This document shows, one piece after another, positions 33,715-41,345 of a stretch of 48,132 nucleotides of DNA. A model generated the notes under the pieces. That model made no database searches and was not told the DNA's origin. It worked only from the letters and a program-made list of their open reading frames with translations. Position 1 is the first letter of the stretch; every line of letters starts with the position of its first letter. This DNA comes from Singulisphaera sp. (GTDB lineage: Bacteria > Planctomycetota > Planctomycetia > Isosphaerales > Isosphaeraceae), in contig DAIDJG010000603.1 in the NCBI GenBank assembly GCA_027451445.1, positions 1-48,132 of the forward strand, in the 5' to 3' direction. The translations under genes were made by a program, and so were the position numbers.

Positions 33715-34164
33715 CTAGATCGTCCAATCCCGCACATATCCACCCTTGCGTTCCTGGTTCTCTTTGATCAAGTCCGCGAATGTCGTTTTGTCGACCACGT
33801 CGGAGATCGCCTGCCGCACCCGTCCCCAGAAGCCGAAGAAGCTGCACTCGCCGTGAAACGCACACTCCTTGGGCCGCGACTGGCTGACGCAATCGACCGG
33901 TGCGATCGGCCCGTCGACGTATCGCATGATCTCGCCGATCGTGATCTGGTCGGCCGGCTTGGCCAGCCGATATCCCCCCTCCGCCCCGCGCCGGCTCTGA
34001 ACGAATCCGCCTCCCTTGAGCTGCCCGAGAATCACTTCCAGAAACCGGATCGGAATCAGCTCCTTCTGGGCGATGTCGGCGATCTTCATCGGCTCCGGCG
34101 TGGTGTGCTCCGCCAGGGCATAAATGGCCCGGATTGCGTAGTAACACTTCGACGACACACTCAT
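33715..34164 (-). CDS. Rrf2-family transcriptional regulator
   Basis: A 149-residue winged-helix regulator. MSVSSKCYYAIRAIYALAEH and the recognition region LEVILGQLKGGGFVQSRRGA with EGGYRLAKPADQITIGEIMR are Rrf2 hallmarks. Three cysteines lie in DCVSQSRPKECAFHGEC (C-x9-C-x5-C), similar in place to the Fe-S ligands of IscR and NsrR but with different spacing, so an iron-sulfur or redox sensor is possible. AGGAAG lies 8 bases before the ATG. It is the first gene upstream of the sulfate-uptake operon on the same strand, which suggests it controls sulfate import, like CymR-type regulators; this is inference from position. Confidence 0.9.
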   Translation of the reverse strand: MSVSSKCYYAIRAIYALAEHTTPEPMKIADIAQKELIPIRFLEVILGQLKGGGFVQSRRGAEGGYRLAKPADQITIGEIMRYVDGPIAPVDCVSQSRPKECAFHGECSFFGFWGRVRQAISDVVDKTTFADLIKENQERKGGYVRDWTI

Positions 34165-34346
34165 CGGCGTTTCTTCCTGAGCAAGTTCGAGGAATCATGC
34201 CTATTTCGACTAGAAAAGTCAAGATGGCTTGGGAACGCGAGGTCACCCTGTCCTTTGGGAAGGAATCCGCATTGCGAGCGGGGGCGGCGATGGCATACCC
34301 TTGATTGGCGTTGTCGCAACCCCCGGAACTGAGAGAACCACAACGG

Positions 34347-35132
34347 ATGGACGCGAAGCAAGGGCTTGCCGCGGAGCTGGAGTTCGTGAAAGGGTTAGCG
34401 GCCGAGGCCGCCCGCGTAGCGCTCGAGCGCGCGGCACGGGTGAGGCCGCAGGAGAAGGCGAACCTCACTTACGTGACGGATCTCGACCACGACCTCGAGC
34501 AACTGATCCGCGACCGCCTCTCGCACCAGTATCCGAACGACCAGCTCACCGGCGAGGAATACGCCGCGTCGGGCGGCGGTGGACCCAGGCGCTGGTCGAT
34601 CGACCCGATCGACGGCACGGGAAACCTCGTACACAGCCTTCCCCTCTGGGCGGTGAGCATTGGCCTCCTCGACGCCGGCGAGCCGGTGCTCGGCGTGATC
34701 GTGATTCCGCCGTTGAACGAGACCTACTGGGCCGTCAAAGGCGGCGGCGCCTGGCGCGACGGCGTTCGCCTCGAGGTCCAGGATGCGGAGACCATCCACA
34801 ACCAGGACAACATTTGCGTGGGCACCAACGCACTCCGTGCCCTCGACCCGCGCACCATTCCCGGCCGGATCCGCGACCTGGGAACCGCTTGCTGCGAACA
34901 GGTCTTCGTCGCCTCGAACCGCCTCCGCGCCTGCACCTTCCTCGGCGAAGCCCTCCACGACGTCGCCGCCGGCACGGTCATTGCCGCCGAGGCCGGCTGC
35001 CAGTTCGGCACGATCGACGGCGCCGTCCTCAGCCCGACCGAGATGGTTGCCAGCGCACCGATCAAACGCCCGACGTTCGTCGCCCCGCCGCTCCGCCTAC
35101 GGGCCTTGATGAATCAGGCGAGAATGCTTTAA
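34347..35132 (+). CDS. Inositol monophosphatase family protein
   Basis: A 261-residue Mg-dependent phosphatase of the IMPase/FIG superfamily. Metal site motifs are present: LTGEEYAA (the E-E pair), WSIDPIDGTGNLVHSLPLWA (DPxDGT) and HDVAAGTVIAAEAGC (the WDxAAG-type Asp, here after His). SIGLLDAGEPVLGVIVIPPL is the usual core strand pair. It may act on inositol phosphate, histidinol phosphate, or PAP/fructose bisphosphate; a PAP phosphatase (CysQ-like) would fit the divergent sulfate genes but the sequence does not decide this. ATG 34347 is used; it is divergent from rrf2. Confidence 0.88.
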   Translation: MDAKQGLAAELEFVKGLAAEAARVALERAARVRPQEKANLTYVTDLDHDLEQLIRDRLSHQYPNDQLTGEEYAASGGGGPRRWSIDPIDGTGNLVHSLPLWAVSIGLLDAGEPVLGVIVIPPLNETYWAVKGGGAWRDGVRLEVQDAETIHNQDNICVGTNALRALDPRTIPGRIRDLGTACCEQVFVASNRLRACTFLGEALHDVAAGTVIAAEAGCQFGTIDGAVLSPTEMVASAPIKRPTFVAPPLRLRALMNQARML

Positions 35133-35154
35133 GGTCATTGGTCCGAGGAATCGA

Positions 35155-35483
35155 AGAGTTCTATCCGCAGATGTCGCAGATGGACGCAGATGAAGACTTA
35201 GAGTCTGTCCCGGAAGTGGAGCGGAGCCGGAAAAGGGGGACTGGCTCCGAGTCTTCGAGGTGCCTGTCCCCCTTTTCTGGCGGAGCGGGCGGAGCGGGCG
35301 TGGAAATGGGGACAGGCACCGTCCGAAGACGGCCGGAGCCAGTCCCCATTTTCCACGCTCCCGGGACTTGTGGGACAGACTCTTAGATCCTCAGATCATT
35401 CTTTGGTTTACACTCCCTACATTGATCGCTATTTCTCTGGAATTGATCTGCGTTAATCTGCGACATCTGCGGATAGGACTCTT
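35155..35483. repeat. Second copy of the TATCCGCAG inverted-repeat element, interrupted
   Basis: Arms at 35155-35193 and 35445-35483 match the arms at 30567-30688 and are again inverted to each other (TATCCGCAGATGTCGCAGAT and its complement). Here the core is longer because a second element (35201-35382) has inserted into it. No gene lies in the 392-base gap 35133-35524; it is wholly explained by these repeats. Confidence 0.85.
35201..35382. mobile_element. Nested MITE-like element with GAGTCTGTCCC termini
   Basis: 182 bases bounded by perfect 11-bp terminal inverted repeats, GAGTCTGTCCC (35201-35211) and GGGACAGACTC (35372-35382), and flanked on both sides by TTA (35198-35200 and 35383-35385), a likely target duplication. 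Internally it is almost one long palindrome: GGGGACTGGCTCCGAGTC near 35237 faces GGAGCCAGTCCCC near 35334, with GTGCCTGTCCCC and GGGGACAGGCACC between. There is no transposase, so it would have been moved in trans; the termini and AT-containing target recall IS630/Tc1-type elements. Confidence 0.8.
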
Positions 35484-35524
35484 TCTCGGCTCGATCGGGC
35501 TTCAATCCCGCCGTTGAGACATTC

Positions 35525-36013
35525 ATGCAGCGTATGATTGCCAGGTTGCCTGAGTCCGTAAACGAGCTTTGCCTCCTCAGGCTGGGTCTCCAGTTGCGTC
35601 GTCTCTCCGGGCTGCCGTACGCTCGGCGTCTGAAGCGTGCGTTGGATGAATCGGTCCGGGAAGCGTCAGGGCAGGGATTACTGCTTTCCGAGTCGTTCAA
35701 GCTTGCGTGGAACCATTTTGGACTGCTTCAATACTGGCGTAGCTTCGAGGAACTTGAAGCCTGGTCACGCCGACCACCGCATTCCGAGTGGTGGCGCGAG
35801 GCGGTGGAGCGGATGCGGACGAAGGGGGACTTTGGAATCTACCACGAGACGTTCCTCGTCCCTCGCGAACGAATCGAGTCGATCTATTTGAACTGCGTGC
35901 CCGCGGGTCTCGCGACCTTCGGCTCATCCGGCGAACCGACCGGCCCGAATACCACCAGCCGGGGCCGTCTCGGCCTGGGTTTGAAGACGCGCGACGGGGT
36001 GACGAGTGACTGA
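35525..36013 (+). CDS. DUF4188-family protein
   Basis: A 162-residue protein. AWNHFGLLQYWRSFEELEAW, HSEWWREAVERMRTKGDFGI and YHETFLVPRERIESIYLNC are the conserved stretches of the DUF4188 family, related to small dimeric alpha/beta-barrel monooxygenase-like proteins and haem-dependent aldoxime dehydratases. Catalytic function here is unknown. The last ORF part after residue 130 is Gly/Arg-rich. The start of the next gene (GTG 36006) overlaps its stop by 8 bases, which suggests an operon of the two. The upstream region is filled by repeat elements, so its promoter may lie within them. Confidence 0.8.
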   Translation: MQRMIARLPESVNELCLLRLGLQLRRLSGLPYARRLKRALDESVREASGQGLLLSESFKLAWNHFGLLQYWRSFEELEAWSRRPPHSEWWREAVERMRTKGDFGIYHETFLVPRERIESIYLNCVPAGLATFGSSGEPTGPNTTSRGRLGLGLKTRDGVTSD

Positions 36014-36446
36014 CGACGGATACCACATGATGGGCCACTGGGGCGTCAAGAGCTACGAACACGATGATGCAGCCGAAGCCCTCGACGCGGCTTTCGACCG
36101 GGTCCACGGCGCGACGTATGAAGAACTGATGGACGACGACTGTCCGTTGACGCTAGAGCAAGTTCAGGAACGTCTCGCCAATCCCGCAACGCTCGCCGCC
36201 GCGATTGAGGTGCTTCGAGAGACGATCGGCCAACCTTTCGATGCCTGGGACGAAGTCGAGCGTCTCACGTTCGCCGGCATCGTCGTTCGCCACGCTGAGC
36301 TCAACGTCCCGATCCCCGACGATGTGCGCATCCAAGCGATCGATTGCCTGGAGCACGAGGAGATCGACTGGGATGAGGCGACTCTCCGGCGCTTGCGAAA
36401 AGAGAAGGAGCTCAAGCTCATCAAGTCCCTGTTCCAGCCCACGTAG
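36006..36446 (+). CDS. Hypothetical protein, DUF4259-like N-terminus
   Basis: A 146-residue acidic protein. MMGHWGVKSYEHDDAAEALD resembles the GxWGxxxxxxDDA start of DUF4259-type proteins; the rest is helical with DEVERLTFAGIVVRHAELNV and ends in a Lys-rich helix (RKEKELKLIKSLFQ). GTG 36006 overlaps the upstream stop; ATG 36027 is an alternative start. No enzyme motif, signal peptide or membrane segment. The family assignment is tentative, and function is unknown. Confidence 0.65.
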   Translation: MTDDGYHMMGHWGVKSYEHDDAAEALDAAFDRVHGATYEELMDDDCPLTLEQVQERLANPATLAAAIEVLRETIGQPFDAWDEVERLTFAGIVVRHAELNVPIPDDVRIQAIDCLEHEEIDWDEATLRRLRKEKELKLIKSLFQPT

Positions 36447-36734
36447 GCTGGTTGAAAGGCCCATTCCATTCCAGATCACGGACCGTTCTCGGAGTCCGCA
36501 GACTTCGGAGTGCGAGGGCTCACGCCAGTGTGCAGGATCGAATGCGCTGGTACGCCACGGCGCGGCTGAAACTCGTGACTTCACCTCGGTTGGGTAACGC
36601 GTAGACAAACGGAATTGGGCTCGGATCGGCACACAAACCTAGCTGTCCGAACGGATTGTGTGCGGAATTCCAGTCCGACCGCCGATGATGCTTTTATCAC
36701 GTATAAGGGCCGTTCGCGATTCATGGAGGTTCGC

Positions 36735-39700
36735 ATGCGGTTCGCGATCATGTTCACGGCACTCTTCGTGCTTGGGCTCGAAGTCCACGCTGCCTCCCCC
36801 CCTGCCACGCCCGCCGATCCCTGGGTCGGAGCGGAGGTCGTCATTCTATCTCGGAACGTCCCGGTCAAAGTGGACGACCGGGTCGTGGGCACTTCGCGAA
36901 CGAGCCGCCTGTACCGAGTCGAGCGAGTGCAAGGTGACTGGTACTGGGTCGTCGCCAAAGATCTGCGTGGATGGGTCCAGCGGAGGAAAGTCCTGTCATG
37001 GGAACAAGCAATCCGCTATTTCGATTCCATGATACGTTCTAACCCCGCTGCGCCTTGGGCCTATTGCGGCCGAGCCGATATGTGGAACCTCAAACAGCAC
37101 TGGGACCGCGTAATCGCCGATTGCACGGCGGCCATCCGACTCGATTCCAGAGAGAGCGCCGCGTACTCACTTCGAGCCTCAGCCTGGAAGGGGCGGTCGA
37201 ACCTTGAAAACGCCCTCGCCGATTGCAACGCGGCCCTCAGCCTCGACCCGACGGACACCGCAGTGTGGAATCTCCGCGGAAGAATCCGAGCCGAACGCGA
37301 GGAATTCGATCAGGCCATTGCCGACTACAACGAAGCCGTCCGGCTCGATCCCCACAACGCGTACGCGTACGCCGGCCGCGGCGCGGTTTGGGCATGCATG
37401 CGAAACGGCGACCGTGCCCTCGCCGACCTGGACCAAGCACTCAGGCTAGCGCCCGAATTCCCGGAGGCGTTGTCTGATCGAGGCTTGCTCCGACTCGTCC
37501 AAGGTGACGATGATCGTGCTTTCGCGGACGTCGAACTCGCGATCGATCTTGATCCTCGGAGCGCCCATGCGTATCGGATTCGCGGTGATATCCTTCGCCG
37601 CCGGGAACAGTTCGATGCAGCGCTGAAGGACTACAGGGAATCGCTGCGTCTTGATCCCAATTGCGCGAGCGCGTACGTGGGTCGCGCTCGCGTCAGGCTT
37701 GAACGCGGGGACTGTTACCGCGCTTACACCGATTGCAACGAAGCCATTCGTCTCGGCTCGCAAGACGCGGATTGCTTCCTCTTCCGCGCGCAGGCGCGAT
37801 TGGGAATTCATGACTTCGACGGAGCGCTCGATGATTGTGCGGAGGCCATCCGCCTGGATCCGAAAGATCCCTTGGCATACGGACTCCGAGGCGGGATCTG
37901 GAATAAGAAAAACGACCTCGATCGGGCCCTCGCCGACTTTGTCGAGGCCATTCGTTTGAATCCGCAAGACGCGTTGGGATACGCATTGCGGGGCTCAGTG
38001 TGGGGTGAGAAAGGCGATTACACTCAGGCCCTCGCCGACCTTGCGGAGGCCATCCGCCTGGATCCCAAGGACGCGCTCGCGTATGGGTGCCGTGCTTGGG
38101 TCTGGGCCACCGCTGCTGACCCCGCGTATCGAGACGGCGCCAAGGCACTAGCATCGGTACGACATTCGTTCGAGCTTGAACCCGACGAGTTCCCCGAAAA
38201 ACTGGACATTCTCGCTGCCGCTCAGGCTGAATCCGGTGACTTCGACACCGCGGTTCAATCGGAGACAAAGGCCCTGGATCTGCTCGCGAAAGATGATCCG
38301 GAGCGGGCTGAGTACGAGGCGCGCCTCAAGCTTTACCAAACCAAACAGCCGTACCGCGACGCACCGGGGGCGGGTGCTCACACTGGGTCCTCCCCAGTCG
38401 GCGCAGCCGATCGCTGGATCGGGGTGGAAGTCGTCATTCTTTCGCCCAAGGTTTCGCTCAAAGTTGGCAGCCAAGTTGTGGGCACATCCAAGGGGTGGCG
38501 ACTGTACCGCGTTGAGCATGTGCAGGGCGACTGGTTCTGGGTCGTCGCCAAAGATCAGCGCGGGTGGGTCCGGTCGCGGGATGTCCTGACTTTCGACCAC
38601 GCACTCAAGTTGATCGATTCCGCGATCCGGTCCGAGCCGGGTGCATCATGGGCACACCGGGAACGAGGCAGCCTCTTCTTTGTCAAGGGAGAGTGCGACC
38701 GCGCCATCGCCGACTACACCGAGTCGATTCGTCTTGACCCTAGAAACGCTGGAGCATTCTACGACCGAGCCCTTGCCTGGAACGATGCACACGACTCCGC
38801 GAAAGCCCTCGATGATTGTAACGCGGCGCTTGCGCTCAATCCGATGCTCGCCAGCGCGTGGGCCTTCCGCGGCGATCTTCAGGCAGAACGCGGGGAAAAC
38901 GCGACAGCGATAGCCGACCAGACCGAAGCCATTCGGCTTGAACCGCAAAGAGCGGACGGTTACCTCGCCCGCGGTCGGACCTGGCTGGCTCTTAAGGATT
39001 ACGATCGTGCGCTGGCTGACCTGAACCAAGGGCTGGCGTTGGCGCCGAACGACCTCTGGGGGTTGTATCGTCGGAGCCTCGCTTGGAGAGCGCGAAACAA
39101 CTACGATCGTGCTCTCGCCGATGTTCAGCGAGTGTTGCAACTCGATTGTCGAAATGCGAGCGCTTATTCAGCGCGAGGAATGATCCGTCTTGCGCTGGAA
39201 CACTATGACCTAGCGCTGCCCGACTTTAACGAATCCCTTCAGCTCGATCCTGGGAGCGCTTTCGCATATAGCTGTCGCTCATGTGTCTGGATCGAGAAAC
39301 AGGAATGGGACCGCGCGGTCGACGATTGTTCGGAAGCGATCCGGTTGGACCCGAGGGAGCCGACATCGTACTTCAATCGCGCCTTCTGCTGGATCAAAAA
39401 GGGAGATTACGACCGCGCGCTCAATGATGCTTCGGAGGCGATTCGCCTCGATCCACGGAATCCGAAATCGTATCGCCGCCGCGCGGAATGCTGGGAAAAC
39501 AAAAAAGACTACCGCCGCGCCCTCGACGACTATTCGCAGTCGATCCGCGTTGATCCCAAATCCGCATCGGGCTACGCGTGCCGCGCATGGATCTGGGCCA
39601 CGGCCCCGGACTCGACGTGTCGCGACGGTCGGAAGGCACTCGAGTCCGCGCTTCGAGCGTGTGAGCTCGAGCAAGGCAAATGCGCCGACTGCACGGACAT

Positions 39701-39917
39701 CCTCGCCGCCCCCCAGGCCGAAACGGGCGACTTTGACGCCGCGGTCCAGTCCGAGACGAAGGCGCTGAATCTCCTCGCTAAAGATGATAAACTGCGGCCC
39801 GAGTACGAGGCACGTCTCAAGCTCTACCAGACCAAACAGCCGTACCGCGACGCACCAGTCCCCCTGCGAACGTCACGGGCCCCAACTCCCGCAGAGCGAG
39901 AAAGAGGAGGACTTTGA
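36735..39917 (+). CDS. Secreted TPR protein with duplicated SH3-like/TPR module
   Basis: A 1060-residue protein with a signal peptide (MRFAIMFTALFVLGLEVHAA); GGAGG lies 5 bases before ATG 36735. It consists of two similar halves of about 530 residues. Each starts with an SH3-like domain (WVGAEVVILSRNVPVKVDD...VQGDWYWVVAKD in the first half; WIGVEVVILSPKVSLKVGS...VQGDWFWVVAKD from about residue 560). Each continues with about ten TPRs of the D(R/Y)ALADxxEAIRLDPxxAxAY type and ends EYEARLKLYQTKQPYRDAP. TPRs form a peptide-binding superhelix, so an envelope scaffold role is likely. The partner is unknown. Confidence 0.85.
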   Translation: MRFAIMFTALFVLGLEVHAASPPATPADPWVGAEVVILSRNVPVKVDDRVVGTSRTSRLYRVERVQGDWYWVVAKDLRGWVQRRKVLSWEQAIRYFDSMIRSNPAAPWAYCGRADMWNLKQHWDRVIADCTAAIRLDSRESAAYSLRASAWKGRSNLENALADCNAALSLDPTDTAVWNLRGRIRAEREEFDQAIADYNEAVRLDPHNAYAYAGRGAVWACMRNGDRALADLDQALRLAPEFPEALSDRGLLRLVQGDDDRAFADVELAIDLDPRSAHAYRIRGDILRRREQFDAALKDYRESLRLDPNCASAYVGRARVRLERGDCYRAYTDCNEAIRLGSQDADCFLFRAQARLGIHDFDGALDDCAEAIRLDPKDPLAYGLRGGIWNKKNDLDRALADFVEAIRLNPQDALGYALRGSVWGEKGDYTQALADLAEAIRLDPKDALAYGCRAWVWATAADPAYRDGAKALASVRHSFELEPDEFPEKLDILAAAQAESGDFDTAVQSETKALDLLAKDDPERAEYEARLKLYQTKQPYRDAPGAGAHTGSSPVGAADRWIGVEVVILSPKVSLKVGSQVVGTSKGWRLYRVEHVQGDWFWVVAKDQRGWVRSRDVLTFDHALKLIDSAIRSEPGASWAHRERGSLFFVKGECDRAIADYTESIRLDPRNAGAFYDRALAWNDAHDSAKALDDCNAALALNPMLASAWAFRGDLQAERGENATAIADQTEAIRLEPQRADGYLARGRTWLALKDYDRALADLNQGLALAPNDLWGLYRRSLAWRARNNYDRALADVQRVLQLDCRNASAYSARGMIRLALEHYDLALPDFNESLQLDPGSAFAYSCRSCVWIEKQEWDRAVDDCSEAIRLDPREPTSYFNRAFCWIKKGDYDRALNDASEAIRLDPRNPKSYRRRAECWENKKDYRRALDDYSQSIRVDPKSASGYACRAWIWATAPDSTCRDGRKALESALRACELEQGKCADCTDILAAPQAETGDFDAAVQSETKALNLLAKDDKLRPEYEARLKLYQTKQPYRDAPVPLRTSRAPTPAERERGGL

Positions 39918-39920
39918 TCG

Positions 39921-40379
39921 ATGGCTGCACGTAGGACCCTCGCGTTTTCCAGCGTCGACCAGGTAATGCCCGACGTGGACCGCCTTTTGAACGGTCACAA
40001 GACCGCCGGAAACTGGTCTCTCGGGCAGATTTGTAGCCATTTGACCGGCACCTTTCAGAGCTCGATCGAGGGTTTCCCCATCAAAATGCCCTGGCTGATG
40101 CGCGCGACGATCGGCAAGGTCGTGAAGAAGAAAATCCTGGCGAGCGGGAAGATGGACGAAGGGATCAAGATCCCCGAGCGCTTCCTGCCCAAACCCGGTC
40201 TCGACGACCGCGCCGAAGCGGAAGCACTCCGCGCTGCGCTCCGTCTCTACGCCGCGCACACCGGCCCCGTCGCCAACCACCCCATGTTCGGTCCGATGTC
40301 CCGCACGGAGTGGGACCGCCTTCATTGCATCCACTGCGCCCACCACCTCAGCTTTGCCCATCCCAACGGGGTGTCGTGA
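39921..40379 (+). CDS. DUF1569 (DinB-like) protein
   Basis: A 152-residue four-helix-bundle protein of the DUF1569 family, part of the DinB/YfiT-like superfamily. Family marks are NWSLGQICSHLTGTFQSSIE, FPIKMPWLMR, NHPMFGPMSRTEWDRLHCIH and CAHHLSFAHP; the His residues could bind a metal as in DinB-like enzymes. AGAGGAGGA precedes the ATG. It begins 4 bases after the TPR gene stop, so it is co-transcribed with it. Biochemical function unknown. Confidence 0.85.
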   Translation: MAARRTLAFSSVDQVMPDVDRLLNGHKTAGNWSLGQICSHLTGTFQSSIEGFPIKMPWLMRATIGKVVKKKILASGKMDEGIKIPERFLPKPGLDDRAEAEALRAALRLYAAHTGPVANHPMFGPMSRTEWDRLHCIHCAHHLSFAHPNGVS

Positions 40380-40575
40380 ATCCGATCGGTGACGATGCCC
40401 GCTCGCACGTCATCGCGACGATTCTCGAAGACTCATTCGAAGCACGAGCGAGGGCATGCGATGCTGATCTCTCGCCTGTGCTTCGTCTTGGTGTTGGGAC
40501 GCCGCTTCTATGCGAATTCAGCACTCGCCTGTTGCGACCGTTCATTCCCGGCCCGCATCCTGGGAAAGAATGGTA

Positions 40576-41055
40576 TTATCGATCGAGTTGCTCATCCCAC
40601 ATCGCATCGGTGAACCCGGTCCCGGCTTTTGGTTTCGCCGGCGATGCCGGCTTCCAGGTGATTGCCTCGCTCGTGTCGAGGGTCGCCACCTCGACCGCCC
40701 ACAGCCCCACCGGGTATGAAACGCCTTCGAAGATGAAGCTGACATCGGTCGTCTTGACCGACTTCACGACCCCATTCGTCATCGCGGACGTGATCCGACT
40801 CGGAAGGTCCTCGACGCCAAGAGGGTCCGGGTAGCGGTGATTCAAACTGAAGAAGTTCGCGAACTGTATCAACTCAGCCAAGCGATGAAAGTCCCACGTC
40901 GCGATGCGGCCCTCGTATAAGCCGAGCCGCTCGACGTGCTGCTTTCCCTCATACACCGCGCACCCGTCCGACCAGAACGTGACCCGGTCGACAGGGCAGG
41001 TTCCAAAACACGGCGTGCGCTGGAGGCTGATCAATGTGATACCCGCGTTCTCCAT
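40576..41055 (-). CDS. DUF6438-domain protein
   Basis: A 159-residue protein. ITLISLQRTPCFGTCPVDRV, VTFWSDGCAVYEGKQHVERL and the following GRIATWDFHRLAELIQFANF are the typical start of the DUF6438 domain (RxxCFGxCPxY...DGxVxYxG). The two conserved cysteines are present. The ATG at 41055 is used; the frame continues upstream without a better start. There is no signal peptide. It is divergent from the M48 peptidase gene. Function unknown. Confidence 0.78.
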   Translation of the reverse strand: MENAGITLISLQRTPCFGTCPVDRVTFWSDGCAVYEGKQHVERLGLYEGRIATWDFHRLAELIQFANFFSLNHRYPDPLGVEDLPSRITSAMTNGVVKSVKTTDVSFIFEGVSYPVGLWAVEVATLDTSEAITWKPASPAKPKAGTGFTDAMWDEQLDR

Positions 41056-41345
41056 CGGTGATTGCTCCGGAGCTAACGAGCGATTCAGCCTCCGTTTTCT
41101 GGTTCTGGTTCGCAATTGTAGCCGAGCCCTGCAGGTCCCAGCCAACCGCGGTCAGTATTTCGACGTCGAAGCACGGTCGAAGTTCGCCGCGAAAGATCGT
41201 AACAGCGAATCCGTCGATTCGCCGGTTCCATTCTTCATGTCGCTACGTGATGCTACGATCCATTGTGCGGTTAACCCGGATTCGGTACGCTATCCAAACG
41301 TCCTGGCGGACTGCGCTGCGTGATATCGCACGAGAGATTTCCCCC

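Noticed and set aside
34229-35386. Plus-strand ORF of 385 codons overlapping the IMPase-family gene
   Set aside because: It is the wrong frame across a clear IMPase gene and runs into the repeat elements; Arg/Pro-rich shadow.
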